Assembly (NCBI RefSeq): GCF_016458275.1
Contig: NZ_JAEMHM010000003.1
Location: forward strand, 310,001-374,000
DNA length: 64,000 bases
Source of the DNA: Geomesophilobacter sediminis
GTDB taxonomy: Bacteria; Desulfobacterota; Desulfuromonadia; Geobacterales; Geobacteraceae
Reading direction: 5' to 3'
Positions 43,875 to 51,927 of the stretch are shown piece after piece. The stretch's first letter is position 1; each line of letters opens with the position of its first letter. The notes under the pieces were generated by a model, which was given only the letters and a program-made list of their open reading frames with translations, made no database searches and was not told the DNA's origin. Position numbers and translations under genes: made by a program.

Positions 43875-44726
43875 CTAGGAGAGCCCGCCGATGAATTGAT
43901 CGATGACCCGAAACGTCTCTTCGGGCCTTTCTTCCATGGGGTTATGCCCGCAGGCCTCCAGAACCACCAGCCGGGAGTCGGGCAGGACGGCGTCGAGGCG
44001 CTCTCCCTGGGACAGGGGGACGATCCGGTCGTGCCTTCCCCAGAGCAGGAGCACCGGGAGCCGCAAGGATGGATAGGCCGAGGCGATCTGATCCGGAGCG
44101 GGAGGAACGAGTTGGCGGCAGGTTTCCACCAGGGCGCGTTTCGCGTCGCGGTCGCGGTAACACGGGGCATACCGGGCGATGTGTTCCCGGTCCACCAGAC
44201 GCTGGTCATAGTAGGCCGCCCTGAGCCCGATCTTGATCCAGGCGTCGGGTGCATAAAGCGCCACGAAAAGCTTCGCCGCCAGGGAGGACTGAAAGATCTC
44301 CGCCATCAGGGGGAGCCGTTGGATGAACCCCGGTCCGGCCATTACCACGATAGCGCCAAGCAAACCAGGTTGCCCGGCGCGCTGCGCTTCAATCGCCGCC
44401 ATGAGCACGATTGCCCCCCCCATGGAATGGCCGACCAAAGCGGCGCCGCGCAGCGACGCGTGCTCCAGAAACTCCAGGACCCGAACCGCATGGGCCGGTA
44501 TCGAGTAGTCGGCGTTGGCCGGCTTGGAGGACTCGCCGGAGCCGAGCAGATCGAGCAGGTAGACCGTATAACGATCCTCGGGAAACAGCGGCAGGAGATC
44601 GGTCCAGCACTCGGAGCGGGAGGCGAGCCCGTGAATCAGGACGAGTTTGAGGGGGCCGGTGCCGTGAACCTGGTACCGGAGAATTTCGCTCTTGGAGATG
44701 GCGTAACTGCGAGGCGCGGAAAACAT
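43875..44726 (-). CDS. Alpha/beta-hydrolase
   Basis: 283 residues of the alpha/beta-hydrolase fold. The oxyanion loop is in LVLIHGLASRSECW, the nucleophile in LVGHSMGGAIV, the acid in LLWGRHDRIVP and the histidine in EACGHNPMEERPEE. Its length and the small cap domain fit esterases, lactonases or C-C hydrolases; the substrate is unknown. The start at ATG 44726 (MFSAPRSYAISKSEILRYQ) is preferred, as the longer frame adds an unconvincing N-terminus. The ribosome site is weak. Confidence 0.82.
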   Translation of the reverse strand: MFSAPRSYAISKSEILRYQVHGTGPLKLVLIHGLASRSECWTDLLPLFPEDRYTVYLLDLLGSGESSKPANADYSIPAHAVRVLEFLEHASLRGAALVGHSMGGAIVLMAAIEAQRAGQPGLLGAIVVMAGPGFIQRLPLMAEIFQSSLAAKLFVALYAPDAWIKIGLRAAYYDQRLVDREHIARYAPCYRDRDAKRALVETCRQLVPPAPDQIASAYPSLRLPVLLLWGRHDRIVPLSQGERLDAVLPDSRLVVLEACGHNPMEERPEETFRVIDQFIGGLS

Positions 44727-44927
44727 GGACTGGATTGTAACAAAGGCGCGGCAGAAACTCCCATTTTTTATGTCAGCGAAAGCTGGGGCATGAACGTTGG
44801 TAAAAAGATGGGGCCGGAACCGGGGGACAGTCTGGCGCCGAGAGCGCACCGGGAGCCTTGTTGTACAAAACCTGCGACCGGATAAGATTGTGGGGTTTTT
44901 TATGTCAGAACCTCAGGAGGGAACATC

Positions 44928-45284
44928 ATGACGCGGCTGCTCATCTCCTTCTTGGTATGTGCTTTCCTCACCGGGTGCGGCGACATCGTCTGGTTCCCAG
45001 ACAACGCGGGCACGACCACCACCCTGACCATCAGCACGACATCGCTCCCCAATGCCACCAACAACACGGCCTACAACCAATCGCTTGCCGCCACCGGCGG
45101 CACCACGCCGTACACCTGGACGGTCACCAGCGGATCTCCTCCCTCCGGGATCACCCTGAGTACCGCCGGGGTTCTCTCCGGCACCCCCACCACAACCGGC
45201 ACCAGCACTTTCACCGTCCAGGTCACCGACTCCTCGAATCCTGCCCTGACGGCAACGCAGAGTCTTTCCATCCAGGTGGTGTGA
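44928..45284 (+). CDS. Small lipoprotein with putative Ig-like (He_PIG) domain
   Basis: 118 residues. [20 protein letters not shown] is a lipoprotein signal (cysteine at 17). The rest is a single bacterial Ig-like repeat rich in threonine ([62 protein letters not shown]). Such domains mediate extracellular binding. The CAGGAGGG site and a strong terminator bracket it as a single-gene unit. Confidence 0.8.
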   Translation: MTRLLISFLVCAFLTGCGDIVWFPDNAGTTTTLTISTTSLPNATNNTAYNQSLAATGGTTPYTWTVTSGSPPSGITLSTAGVLSGTPTTTGTSTFTVQVTDSSNPALTATQSLSIQVV

Positions 45285-45319
45285 CGACACAGGACCGGCG
45301 CTCGGCCCTCCGGTAAAAC

Positions 45320-45357
45320 AAAAAGGGAGTGACAGCCGACGCTGCCACTCCCTTTTT
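45320..45357. terminator. Bidirectional terminator
   Basis: GGGAGTG-A-CAGC loop GCTG-C-CACTCCC stem with A-run before and T-run after, between convergent genes. Strong on both strands. Confidence 0.88.
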
Positions 45358-45374
45358 CATGGGGCGGGAACGAC

Positions 45375-45821
45375 CTAGAGTTCCCGGCGCGGGGTGTCCA
45401 GGATCTCCTGGATGTAGGATAGATGCCGCTGCTCGTCGGACAGGTTGACGGTGATGATCGACTTGATCTCCTGGGGAAAGTCGAGTTCATGGGCCTCGGC
45501 ATATTTCTTATTGGTCTGTTTCTCATTGGTTTGCATGGCAAGGAGCGCCCCTTCGGTGCCGGTTATGCTTCTCAGGGCGGTCAAGCCTTCCTGCAGGTAC
45601 CCCTTCAGGTCGGGGGTCGTCTTCACCGGACGTCCGTCGAGCCGCTGCACCTGCACGGTGAGGGTCTGGATGTGTTGCCGGTGGTCCTCCTGGAACTCGG
45701 TGAGTTTGGTGCGGATGTCGTCGTACTTCACGTTCCTGATGGCGTGATCGTATGCCACCACCGCGTCCGCATCCAACTGAATCAAGTCGTTGAGCCTGTC
45801 GATGATTTCTTGCCGGTCCAT
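45375..45821 (-). CDS. Ferritin-like DUF2383 protein
   Basis: 148 residues, all helical, beginning MDRQEIIDRLNDLIQLDADAVVAYDHAIRNVKYDDIRTKLTEFQEDHRQHIQTL. Glutamate and histidine spacing (E..D, E-x-x-H) fits ferritin-like diiron folds of the DUF2383 type. The last part has DEQRHLSYIQEILD. The start at 45821 follows AAGGGGGGG; the longer open frame is not used. Its function may be metal or stress related. Confidence 0.75.
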   Translation of the reverse strand: MDRQEIIDRLNDLIQLDADAVVAYDHAIRNVKYDDIRTKLTEFQEDHRQHIQTLTVQVQRLDGRPVKTTPDLKGYLQEGLTALRSITGTEGALLAMQTNEKQTNKKYAEAHELDFPQEIKSIITVNLSDEQRHLSYIQEILDTPRREL

Positions 45822-46052
45822 ACCCCCCCCTTTTTGCGGTCGCGCGGCCACTCCGGTATTGGTTTTTTTTAACCAGAGCATAGTGTAGACGGACCGGAAG
45901 GTCGCGCAACAGGTGGCGGTCAAAGTTCCTGCTTGGGAGGGGAAAGAAGCCAGTAGTAGATCCGGGGATCGCGGTAGGCCGAGGTTGCGGTACCGGCGTG
46001 GTCCAGCCCCTCATCGGTGTAGACCTGATTGCAGTTGCGCCGGGGCGGACGC

Positions 46053-46086
46053 AAAAAAAGCTCACAAGTTGCCTCGTGAGCTTTTT
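46053..46086. terminator. Terminator of the TPR-protein gene
   Basis: AAAAAAAGCTCAC pairs with GTGAGCTTTTT across a ten-base loop. The T/A runs make it work for both strands; it lies just after the stop of the minus-strand gene at 46112. Confidence 0.85.
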
Positions 46087-46111
46087 CAATACGTAAGTGG
46101 TGCGTGGGAAA

Positions 46112-47107
46112 TTACCCCCGCGCGCTCGTCGCCTCTTCGGCCCGGATCAACTCGACGTTCCAGAACCTGAGGGTGGTGTGCCACTCGGACCGGTTCAGCG
46201 CCTGCAGGCTTTCCAGCATGGCGCGTGCCTCACCCAGACGCCCCTGTTCGAGGTTCGCCTTGATGATGTTGTTCCCTACTTCCAGGCCGTGGACCGCAGG
46301 ATCGACATTGGGGGTAACCAGGCGAGCCATCTGGTCGACCAGACCGGCCGCACCAAGGTCGGCGCTTACCTGGAGCAGCAGCTGCACCGGCGCCGGTTTC
46401 GTCACGGCATCGATCGCCTCCTGGTACAGGGCCTCGGCGCCGGCAACATCGTTCGCCTCCAAGGCGGCCCGGGCCAGCGCCAGTTGCGCCTTCCAGCTCC
46501 CCGGGAGCCCGGCGATGCGACGGAAGGCGTCGACAGCCCCCTCATCCCCGGCGCGATGGCGCTGGATGGCAACATACCAGTTGATCGAGTTGTCGTTATT
46601 GGGATCTGCTTCGAGGGCGTTCCAAAGCGTGGATTCAGCCCGCTCATCATCGCCCTGGCGGCTGTACAGCTTGGCGAGGTTGGCCAGAATGATCGGATGG
46701 GGCCCGTGTTGTGCCGTGAACTCGTTGAAGAGTATTTCAGCCTCGTCCAGACGTTCCGTCTCCATGTAAAAGATGCCGAGGGTGACCGCGCTGCGGGTGG
46801 GAATCGGGTCGATCTTGCGGAGATGTTCGGCAAAGGGGAGCACGTCGGCGGCAAATCCCTCCTGCAGGGCCGTGATCAGCGTGTTATAGAGCTGCTCCGG
46901 GTCGTCCACCTGGTTTTCGAGGTTGCGCATCAGGACTTCGCGCCACTGGGCCCTGGGGACGAGCCCTTCATTTCCCTCCGCGTCGAAGACCTTCATCATC
47001 GGCCCGTCATCGGTTGCCTCCGCAGCAGGAGCTGCCGCAACCGGCTGCTCAGCGACCGTTTCCGTTTCTTCCGATTTCCTGCCGAACAACTTGTCGAAAA
47101 TCCCCAT
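46112..47107 (-). CDS. Tetratricopeptide-repeat protein
   Basis: 331 residues. After an acidic, alanine/proline-rich N-terminal stretch (about 10-40), the rest is alpha-solenoid with TPR-like units, e.g. SAVTLGIFYMETERLDEAEILFNEF, HPIILANLAKLYSRQGDDERAESTLWNALEADPNNDNS and LALARAALEANDVAGAEALYQEAI. The N-terminus MGIFDKLFGRK... lacks a signal peptide, so it is a cytoplasmic scaffold. No specific partner is suggested by neighbours. Confidence 0.78.
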   Translation of the reverse strand: MGIFDKLFGRKSEETETVAEQPVAAAPAAEATDDGPMMKVFDAEGNEGLVPRAQWREVLMRNLENQVDDPEQLYNTLITALQEGFAADVLPFAEHLRKIDPIPTRSAVTLGIFYMETERLDEAEILFNEFTAQHGPHPIILANLAKLYSRQGDDERAESTLWNALEADPNNDNSINWYVAIQRHRAGDEGAVDAFRRIAGLPGSWKAQLALARAALEANDVAGAEALYQEAIDAVTKPAPVQLLLQVSADLGAAGLVDQMARLVTPNVDPAVHGLEVGNNIIKANLEQGRLGEARAMLESLQALNRSEWHTTLRFWNVELIRAEEATSARG

Positions 47108-47287
47108 AACATCGCATCCTTTTTTCCATTGGAATCAACCGGCCGCTACGGCAGGCAAGCGGCGCCATCATGCCACAATATCGGCCGAAATGTAAGCCAC
47201 AAAAGCGCTTCACCCCGCCGCCCGCTCCCTTCGAGCCGCGGCGTTGGAACCGAACCCCGGCCGCAAGCCCTACCACGGGAACGGATT

Positions 47288-48829
47288 CTATTGGGGGTCG
47301 TTTCCGCCGGGGGGGATGGCAACCACCGTCACGGCGATCCCCGCCTTTTGCAGTTCAGCGGCCTGGGCTTCGGCCGCCTCACGGGTCGGGAAACGACCGG
47401 TGGTAAGGATATGGGTGGGAACCGGAATCGTCTTTTTCTCCAAGCTCACCCTCAACCCGTGGCCGGAGAGTCTTTCCTGCTCCAGGAGCGCAAACTTTTC
47501 GTTGATGAAGGAGCCGCCGTAGAGATGAAAGGTCCCGCCGCGGTTGACAATGAAACCCTCCCCCTTGGCTTTCTGCAGCTTTTCCAACTCCTTGCGGGCC
47601 AAAGCGCGTTTAGGGAATTCACCCAGGTACAGCCGGATCATCGGCTCCATCTTCTTGGGCCCCGGCTTCACGACCGGCGTCATCCCGGCAGCCTTGACCC
47701 GATGCTCAGCTTTGGCCAGAGCCGACAACACCAGGTACTGGCCGACCTTCAGCGTGTAGGAAATGCCACCTGGGGCCGCCGTCACCGGCATGGGGGGAGC
47801 ATCCAACGTTTTCCGGTGCGGTGCAGCCGTTTCCTGGGGAAGGGACGCGAGCTCCGCTTCCGGGCCTTTTTTTGCCGCCTGCTCGTCATGGTCGCCTGAC
47901 GGAGGCGTCACCGGGGGCGGCGGAACGGGCGGGACGATTTCCGGCATATCATGCGGACCGACCGGTGGCGTCGCCGGCGGTTCAGCGCCGGGGATCGCCG
48001 GGGGCTCGGCCGAGGGTGTCGCGGGGGGAACGGCTGAAGGGACGGCCGGAGGAACCGACGGCACGGCAGGCGCTGCAGGTGGAGGAAGTGCCGGCGGGAC
48101 GACCCGAGGAGTAGCGGGCACAGCGACTGCAACAGGAGGGGAAACCGGAGCCTTGGCGACGACAACCGGAGCCGATGATTCAGCAGGAACCGGCGTAGCA
48201 GCAGCCGGCACCGGAGTTGGAGGCGTCGCGACCGGCACGGCAGGGACCGGAGCAGGGACCGGAGCAGGGACCGGAGCAGGGACCGGAGCAGGGACCGGAG
48301 CAGGGACCGGAGCAGGGATCGGAGTTGGAACCGGAGCAGGGACCGGAGCAGGGATCGGAGTTGGAGCGGTAGCCGGGGCCGGGACCGGCGCAGCCACCAC
48401 CGCGGGCGCGGCGGCGGCCGGTTTTCCTCCTGCGGGCTCCACAAGCGGCGCGGCGGGCGAGTTCCCCAGGGGGGCCGGGGCAGCGGGAGGCTCGATACCT
48501 GCCAGCGTCAGGAGCTTCGCATCGAGGTCAGCTACCGCCTCCGGATATTCCTTTACCAGAAGGGTCACCGCTGCCGCGGCTTTCTCCTCGCGCCAGGTAG
48601 CGGCATACACCTTCGACAACATCAGCAGGGCATCTTTACGATGCTTTGTTTTCGGAAACCTCTCCAGGACCCGTTCCAGCCAGGGAGCGGCAAAGTAATA
48701 GTCACCGTTGCTGTAGTGCATCCGGGCCTGCGCCCAAAGGGAATCTTCCTCTTGCTGTGCCGACGCGACCGCTGGCAGAAGGAAGAGCACCATGAGTGAA
48801 GCAAAGATTATCTGCCGGAATTTATTCAA
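47288..48829 (-). CDS. Exported protein: TPR-like N-terminus, Pro/Ala linker, SPOR-like C-terminus
   Basis: 513 residues. A signal peptide (MNKFRQIIFASLMVLFLLPAVASAQQ) is followed by a BamD/YbgF-like helical repeat (about 25-110: DSLWAQARMHYSNGDYYFAAPWLERVLERFPKTKHRKDALLML). A 230-residue linker rich in VPAP repeats comes next, then a region with two SPOR-like parts (YTLKVGQYLVLSALAKAEHRVKAAGM...RLYLGEFPKRALARKELEKLQKAKGEGFIVNRGGTFHLYGGSFINEKFALLEQERLSGHGL...TGRFPTREAAEAQAAELQKAG). SPOR domains bind denuded peptidoglycan at division sites. The linker is encoded by a 12-bp tandem repeat. Confidence 0.8.
   Translation of the reverse strand: MNKFRQIIFASLMVLFLLPAVASAQQEEDSLWAQARMHYSNGDYYFAAPWLERVLERFPKTKHRKDALLMLSKVYAATWREEKAAAAVTLLVKEYPEAVADLDAKLLTLAGIEPPAAPAPLGNSPAAPLVEPAGGKPAAAAPAVVAAPVPAPATAPTPIPAPVPAPVPTPIPAPVPAPVPAPVPAPVPAPVPAPVPAVPVATPPTPVPAAATPVPAESSAPVVVAKAPVSPPVAVAVPATPRVVPPALPPPAAPAVPSVPPAVPSAVPPATPSAEPPAIPGAEPPATPPVGPHDMPEIVPPVPPPPVTPPSGDHDEQAAKKGPEAELASLPQETAAPHRKTLDAPPMPVTAAPGGISYTLKVGQYLVLSALAKAEHRVKAAGMTPVVKPGPKKMEPMIRLYLGEFPKRALARKELEKLQKAKGEGFIVNRGGTFHLYGGSFINEKFALLEQERLSGHGLRVSLEKKTIPVPTHILTTGRFPTREAAEAQAAELQKAGIAVTVVAIPPGGNDPQ
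48241..48360. repeat. 12-bp tandem repeat in the linker coding sequence
   Basis: Ten consecutive 12-bp units; six at 48241-48312 are identical CAGGGACCGGAG, the others differ by a few bases and repeat in a 36-bp pattern. On the coding strand each unit encodes Val-Pro-Ala-Pro or a close variant. Unit gain or loss keeps the frame. Confidence 0.9.
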
Positions 48830-49176
48830 TGCTGATCCTAAGCATCCTGAATAAGATGAAGTATTAAGCGCGGAGAATGTACTTCCTCAATCGTCGCATT
48901 GTCAAGGGCTAATGTGGTAAACACTAATATTACCTGGGCAATTAACCAAAACGTCTCGGCAGGTTCTTCAGCTGCGCGTTTGCTTATGAGAGCACCGATG
49001 GTCCCAATGACAGAATTGAATGAAGTCTTGAACTGGAATCCATCGCAGTACTTGTACCGAAAGCCCCTCTGGCGTAGAATGCCGGGCCCGAGAGGCGACG
49101 CCACCTTCCTGAAAGAGGACCTGCCGCGCCCCTTCCCCAGAAACGATGTTCGACGACACCTTACCCGGAGCTTCCC
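48830..49176. other. Divergent intergenic region ahead of the LysR gene
   Basis: 347 bases of comparatively AT-rich DNA with no supported gene; an 88-codon minus-strand frame lacks a ribosome site and family match. Promoters for both flanking genes are expected here. Confidence 0.5.
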
Positions 49177-50067
49177 ATGGACCTGCGGCAGTTACGTTTT
49201 TTTCTGGAAATCGCCCGCTACAACAACTTCACCAAGGCCGCCGAACAGCTCCACGTAGCCCAGCCCGCGGTAAGCATGGCGATCAAGAAGTTGGAAGAGG
49301 AACTCGACCTGGTCCTCTTCAGCCGCCAGGAGAAGAAGATCGCCCTGACCGCTGAAGGGGAAATATTCCTGGCGCGGGCTCGGAAGATCCTGGACGAGGT
49401 GGCGGCAACCGAGGCCGAGATGGAGGAGTTGCGGGGGCTTGCCAAGGGGGAGGTCCGGGTCGGGATTCCGCCGATGATGGGGGCCTTCTTCTTTCCGCGC
49501 ATCATCAGCGAGTTTTCGGAAAAATACCCGAACCTCCAACTTGCGGTCTACGGTGAGGGTGCGGCGAAGATCCAGAAGATGATCATCCAGGGGGAACTCG
49601 ACATGGGAGTCATCGCCGGCGCCGGCTACCACGAGGCACTGGAAATGAAACGGTTTCTTCGGGAAGAGGTGGTGGTCTGCGTCCCCAAAGATCATCCGCT
49701 CAAGGACCGGAGCAGCATCACCTTTCGGGAGTTCGCCGGGGAAAAGCTTCTCTTCTACAAGGAGGGGTACTACCTGAGGGAAATGGTGCTGGATGTGTTG
49801 AAGGATTACGGGGTAAAGCCCAAGGTCGCCTTCGAATCGAATCTCTTTTCGTTGAACCGGTCGTTGGTTCAAAAGGGGATGGGGGTTTCGATCTTCCTGA
49901 AGATGGTCGTTGCGGACGATCCGGAGCTGAGGATCATTTCCTTCGACCCGCCGCTCTACCTGGACCTCATGATCGCCTGGAAACGACGCGGCTACCTGTC
50001 CCGGGCCAACCGCGCCTTTGCGGACTTTCTCCTGGCCCAGGCCCCATCGAATCAACCGGAGGATTGA
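49177..50067 (+). CDS. LysR-family transcriptional regulator
   Basis: 296 residues. The winged helix-turn-helix is in MDLRQLRFFLEIARYNNFTKAAEQLHVAQPAVSMAIKKLEEELDLVLFSRQEKKIALTAEGEIFLARARKIL. The effector-binding domain follows (GEVRVGIPPMMGAFFFPRIISEFSEKYPNLQLAVYGEGAAKIQKMIIQGELDMGVIAG). This is close to the CynR/BenM-like group by overall pattern, but the effector and target are not deducible. It is divergent from the SPOR-protein gene and does not have the usual divergent target enzyme. Confidence 0.9.
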   Translation: MDLRQLRFFLEIARYNNFTKAAEQLHVAQPAVSMAIKKLEEELDLVLFSRQEKKIALTAEGEIFLARARKILDEVAATEAEMEELRGLAKGEVRVGIPPMMGAFFFPRIISEFSEKYPNLQLAVYGEGAAKIQKMIIQGELDMGVIAGAGYHEALEMKRFLREEVVVCVPKDHPLKDRSSITFREFAGEKLLFYKEGYYLREMVLDVLKDYGVKPKVAFESNLFSLNRSLVQKGMGVSIFLKMVVADDPELRIISFDPPLYLDLMIAWKRRGYLSRANRAFADFLLAQAPSNQPED

Positions 50068-50159
50068 CCCTCCCCCGGCCTTGGAGCCGGTGCAACCGGC
50101 CGGCGTCCGGAGCAGGGTCGGCCGCGGGGAAAGACCCAGGTCGGCCAACGCCTCCTGGC

Positions 50160-50906
50160 CTACCGATACTTCTCCACGATCCGCAGGAGCTCCCGCAGGT
50201 CCTCGATCGGAACCTGCCCCGGTGCCGAACTCGCCTTCCCGACCGCGAAGGTCAGGGCGGAGCCGAAAAGCCCCCCCACCATTCGGGTCAGCGCGCCAAG
50301 TCCCCCCATCGACATGGTGACAACCGGAATCCGGCAGCGCTGACGCGCTTCGAGGGTGACCTTGAGAAGCGTAAGGACGTCATCGAGTCCTCGGGGCATC
50401 ACCGCGACCTTGGCGACATCGAGCCCCTTCACTTCGGCTTCGTGCAGCTTTTCGAGCAGAAAGCCGGCCTCCGGGGTACGGTCGAAATTGTGGTAGGAAC
50501 CGATGATCTTAGTGCCGGAGGCTCGGGCCGCCTCGCGCAGGTAGGCGACATCGGCGGCAGCGTTACTCAGTTCGCAGTCGACGTATTCAAAGGCGGTCCC
50601 GCAGCAGACGGCTGCGGTAAGTTCGATGGCCTGCCGCGCATCCAGGGGGATGGGTTCCCCTCCCTCGTGCGCGGATCGGATGGTGAAGATCATCGTGGTT
50701 TCGGGAGCCCTTCTTTTAAACGAAGCGGCCAGCGCCAGCACATCGTCGGTGACACCGATATTGGCATAGAAATCCGCGCGCCACTCCACCACATCAGGCC
50801 CCTTGGCGAGCACCACATCGAGCTCTTCCAGCACCTCGTCTCCGATGCGCCCCATGACCGGCGTGCAGATCAGCGCCTCGTTCCCTTCGCCTATACCCTT
50901 TCCCAT
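50160..50906 (-). CDS. aroD: 3-Dehydroquinate dehydratase, type I
   Basis: 248 residues. It dehydrates 3-dehydroquinate to 3-dehydroshikimate in the shikimate pathway through a Schiff base. Visible are EALICTPVMGRIGDEVLEELDVVLAKGPDVVEWRADFY, TIRSAHEGGEPIP, the catalytic histidine in SYHNFDRTPE and the Schiff-base lysine in KVAVMPRGLDDVLTLL. It ends with FGSALTFAVGKASSAPGQVPIEDLR, which contains the substrate loop. It stands alone, convergent with the LysR gene. Confidence 0.94.
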   Translation of the reverse strand: MGKGIGEGNEALICTPVMGRIGDEVLEELDVVLAKGPDVVEWRADFYANIGVTDDVLALAASFKRRAPETTMIFTIRSAHEGGEPIPLDARQAIELTAAVCCGTAFEYVDCELSNAAADVAYLREAARASGTKIIGSYHNFDRTPEAGFLLEKLHEAEVKGLDVAKVAVMPRGLDDVLTLLKVTLEARQRCRIPVVTMSMGGLGALTRMVGGLFGSALTFAVGKASSAPGQVPIEDLRELLRIVEKYR

Positions 50907-51134
50907 CGACCGACTCCCTCTTCTGAATTTCGCGCGGCCATCTTGCCATTTTTCGCCGCCGCTTACAACCCACCTGTTCCGGGTAACTCAGAACCGACTC
51001 GTTTTGAATGGAAAGAAACGAACCATCTTGTGGTCCAACCAGCCCCTCCAGGCAAAAGTAACGCTTGGATTAAATAAAAATAGTCTTAACGACAACATAT
51101 TAAACAAACCACATTTACTAACGACGTAAGAAAG

Positions 51135-51166
51135 TGTAACAAAATGGACATGTCCATATTGTTACA
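51135..51166. promoter_or_regulatory. Palindromic enhancer (UAS), locus 3
   Basis: TGTAACAAAATGGACA followed directly by TGTCCATATTGTTACA, a 32-bp palindrome with one mismatch. It lies 150 bases upstream of the sigma-54-type GG. Confidence 0.75.
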
Positions 51167-51223
51167 ATTGACGCGGTAACTGTGTGTTTTTACATTGCTT
51201 CACTCACAGGTAAAAATTAAGGC

Positions 51224-51239
51224 CGTAACAAAATGGACA
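51224..51239 (+). promoter_or_regulatory. Enhancer half-site, locus 3
   Basis: CGTAACAAAATGGACA, 89 bases from the same half of the palindrome (identical to locus 1) and 77 bases from the GG. Confidence 0.75.
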
Positions 51240-51314
51240 GTGCCGAAAATACCAGGCCGCAGCCAATTTGAGGCCAAGCTGCTGTTTTAGCGTCTTTTTT
51301 TAGCTTGGTAAATT

Positions 51315-51331
51315 TGGCATGAGTCTTGATT
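51315..51331 (+). promoter_or_regulatory. Sigma-54-type promoter 3
   Basis: TGGCATGAGTCTTGATT: TGGCA(T)G and TTGA; GG-N10-GA with GG at 51316-51317. It lies 57 bases before the ATG, exactly as for promoter 1. Confidence 0.65.
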
Positions 51332-51372
51332 AACGAAGCATGTTGTCTCATCGACCGTCCCGAGGTGCGATC

Positions 51373-51732
51373 ATGCTCAAGCAATATAATGTATTGACTA
51401 AATGTTTGACGGTTATTAACATCCCAATCCTGCCACACATTGAGAAACTCAGGCTGGAAATACAACTCATTCTTCTGAAACAACTGCTTCTTATGCAGCC
51501 GATTGAGTCGAAGATTCGGGGAGCAACGCATAGTGAGCTGGAGTTCGAAGACCTTCAGGCACGGATCGAAGATATCTGTACCTCTTTGTCCGAAGACATA
51601 GCCGATCGGCTTTCAGAGACGACGGTCCTGGTCAAGCGGATGACGGATGAATTGAAACTTCTTCTCGTGGCGGATGAAGAACCGATGGCGATCGAGAAAG
51701 CACCATCAGATCGACCAAGATTGTGGAAGTAA
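51373..51732 (+). CDS. Small helical protein, paralogue B of a two-member local family
   Basis: 119 residues (MLKQYNVLTKCLTVINIPILPHIEKLRLEIQLILLKQLLLMQPIESKIRG...), related to the protein at 36064-36459. No known family is recognised; no membrane segment or signal peptide. The ATG at 51373 is the first with proper spacing to CGAGG and matches the paralogue's start; an upstream in-frame ATG exists at 51340 without support. A sigma-54-type promoter and palindromic enhancer precede it with the same spacings as the paralogue. Confidence 0.8.
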   Translation: MLKQYNVLTKCLTVINIPILPHIEKLRLEIQLILLKQLLLMQPIESKIRGATHSELEFEDLQARIEDICTSLSEDIADRLSETTVLVKRMTDELKLLLVADEEPMAIEKAPSDRPRLWK

Positions 51733-51744
51733 CCGGAGCAGCTC

Positions 51745-51927
51745 ATGGGTAATAAAACGCCGAGGGATCGATCCGGCACCTCGGCCCGGCAAAAAAACCC
51801 TCGCACAGACCACCCCACCCGCGATGCGGAAAAGCCCCGTCCCCAAACCGGCAGCATCGCTCAATTATGGACCGAACTGCAAGACCGTCTGAATTCCCGT
51901 CACGCCTCGGAGAAGAACAAGAAATAG
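51745..51927 (+). CDS. Small basic hypothetical protein downstream of paralogue B
   Basis: 60 residues (MGNKTPRDRSGTSARQKNPRTDHPTRDAEKPRPQTGSIAQLWTELQDRLNSRHASEKNKK), rich in Arg, Lys and Pro, with a short amphipathic helix near the end (SIAQLWTELQDRL). GGAGCAG precedes the ATG, and it starts 12 bases after the upstream stop, so it may be translated from the sigma-54 transcript. No homologue is recalled. Confidence 0.5.
   Translation: MGNKTPRDRSGTSARQKNPRTDHPTRDAEKPRPQTGSIAQLWTELQDRLNSRHASEKNKK

Larger units (their letters stand above)
50907..51372. other. Divergent intergenic region with enhancer locus 3
   Basis: 466 bases, notably AT-rich compared with the flanks. It holds enhancer locus 3 and its sigma-54-type promoter, described separately; no gene is supported. 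Confidence 0.6.

Noticed and set aside
44726-44760. A fourth TGTAACAAA-like site upstream of the alpha/beta-hydrolase gene
   Set aside because: Only the first nine bases match; the GGACA half and the palindrome are missing and no sigma-54 element was found at the right distance.
47763-48698. A Gly/Thr/Ala-rich 311-codon frame opposite the SPOR-protein linker
   Set aside because: It is the mirror of the 12-bp repeat and resembles a PE-PGRS-like protein only by composition.
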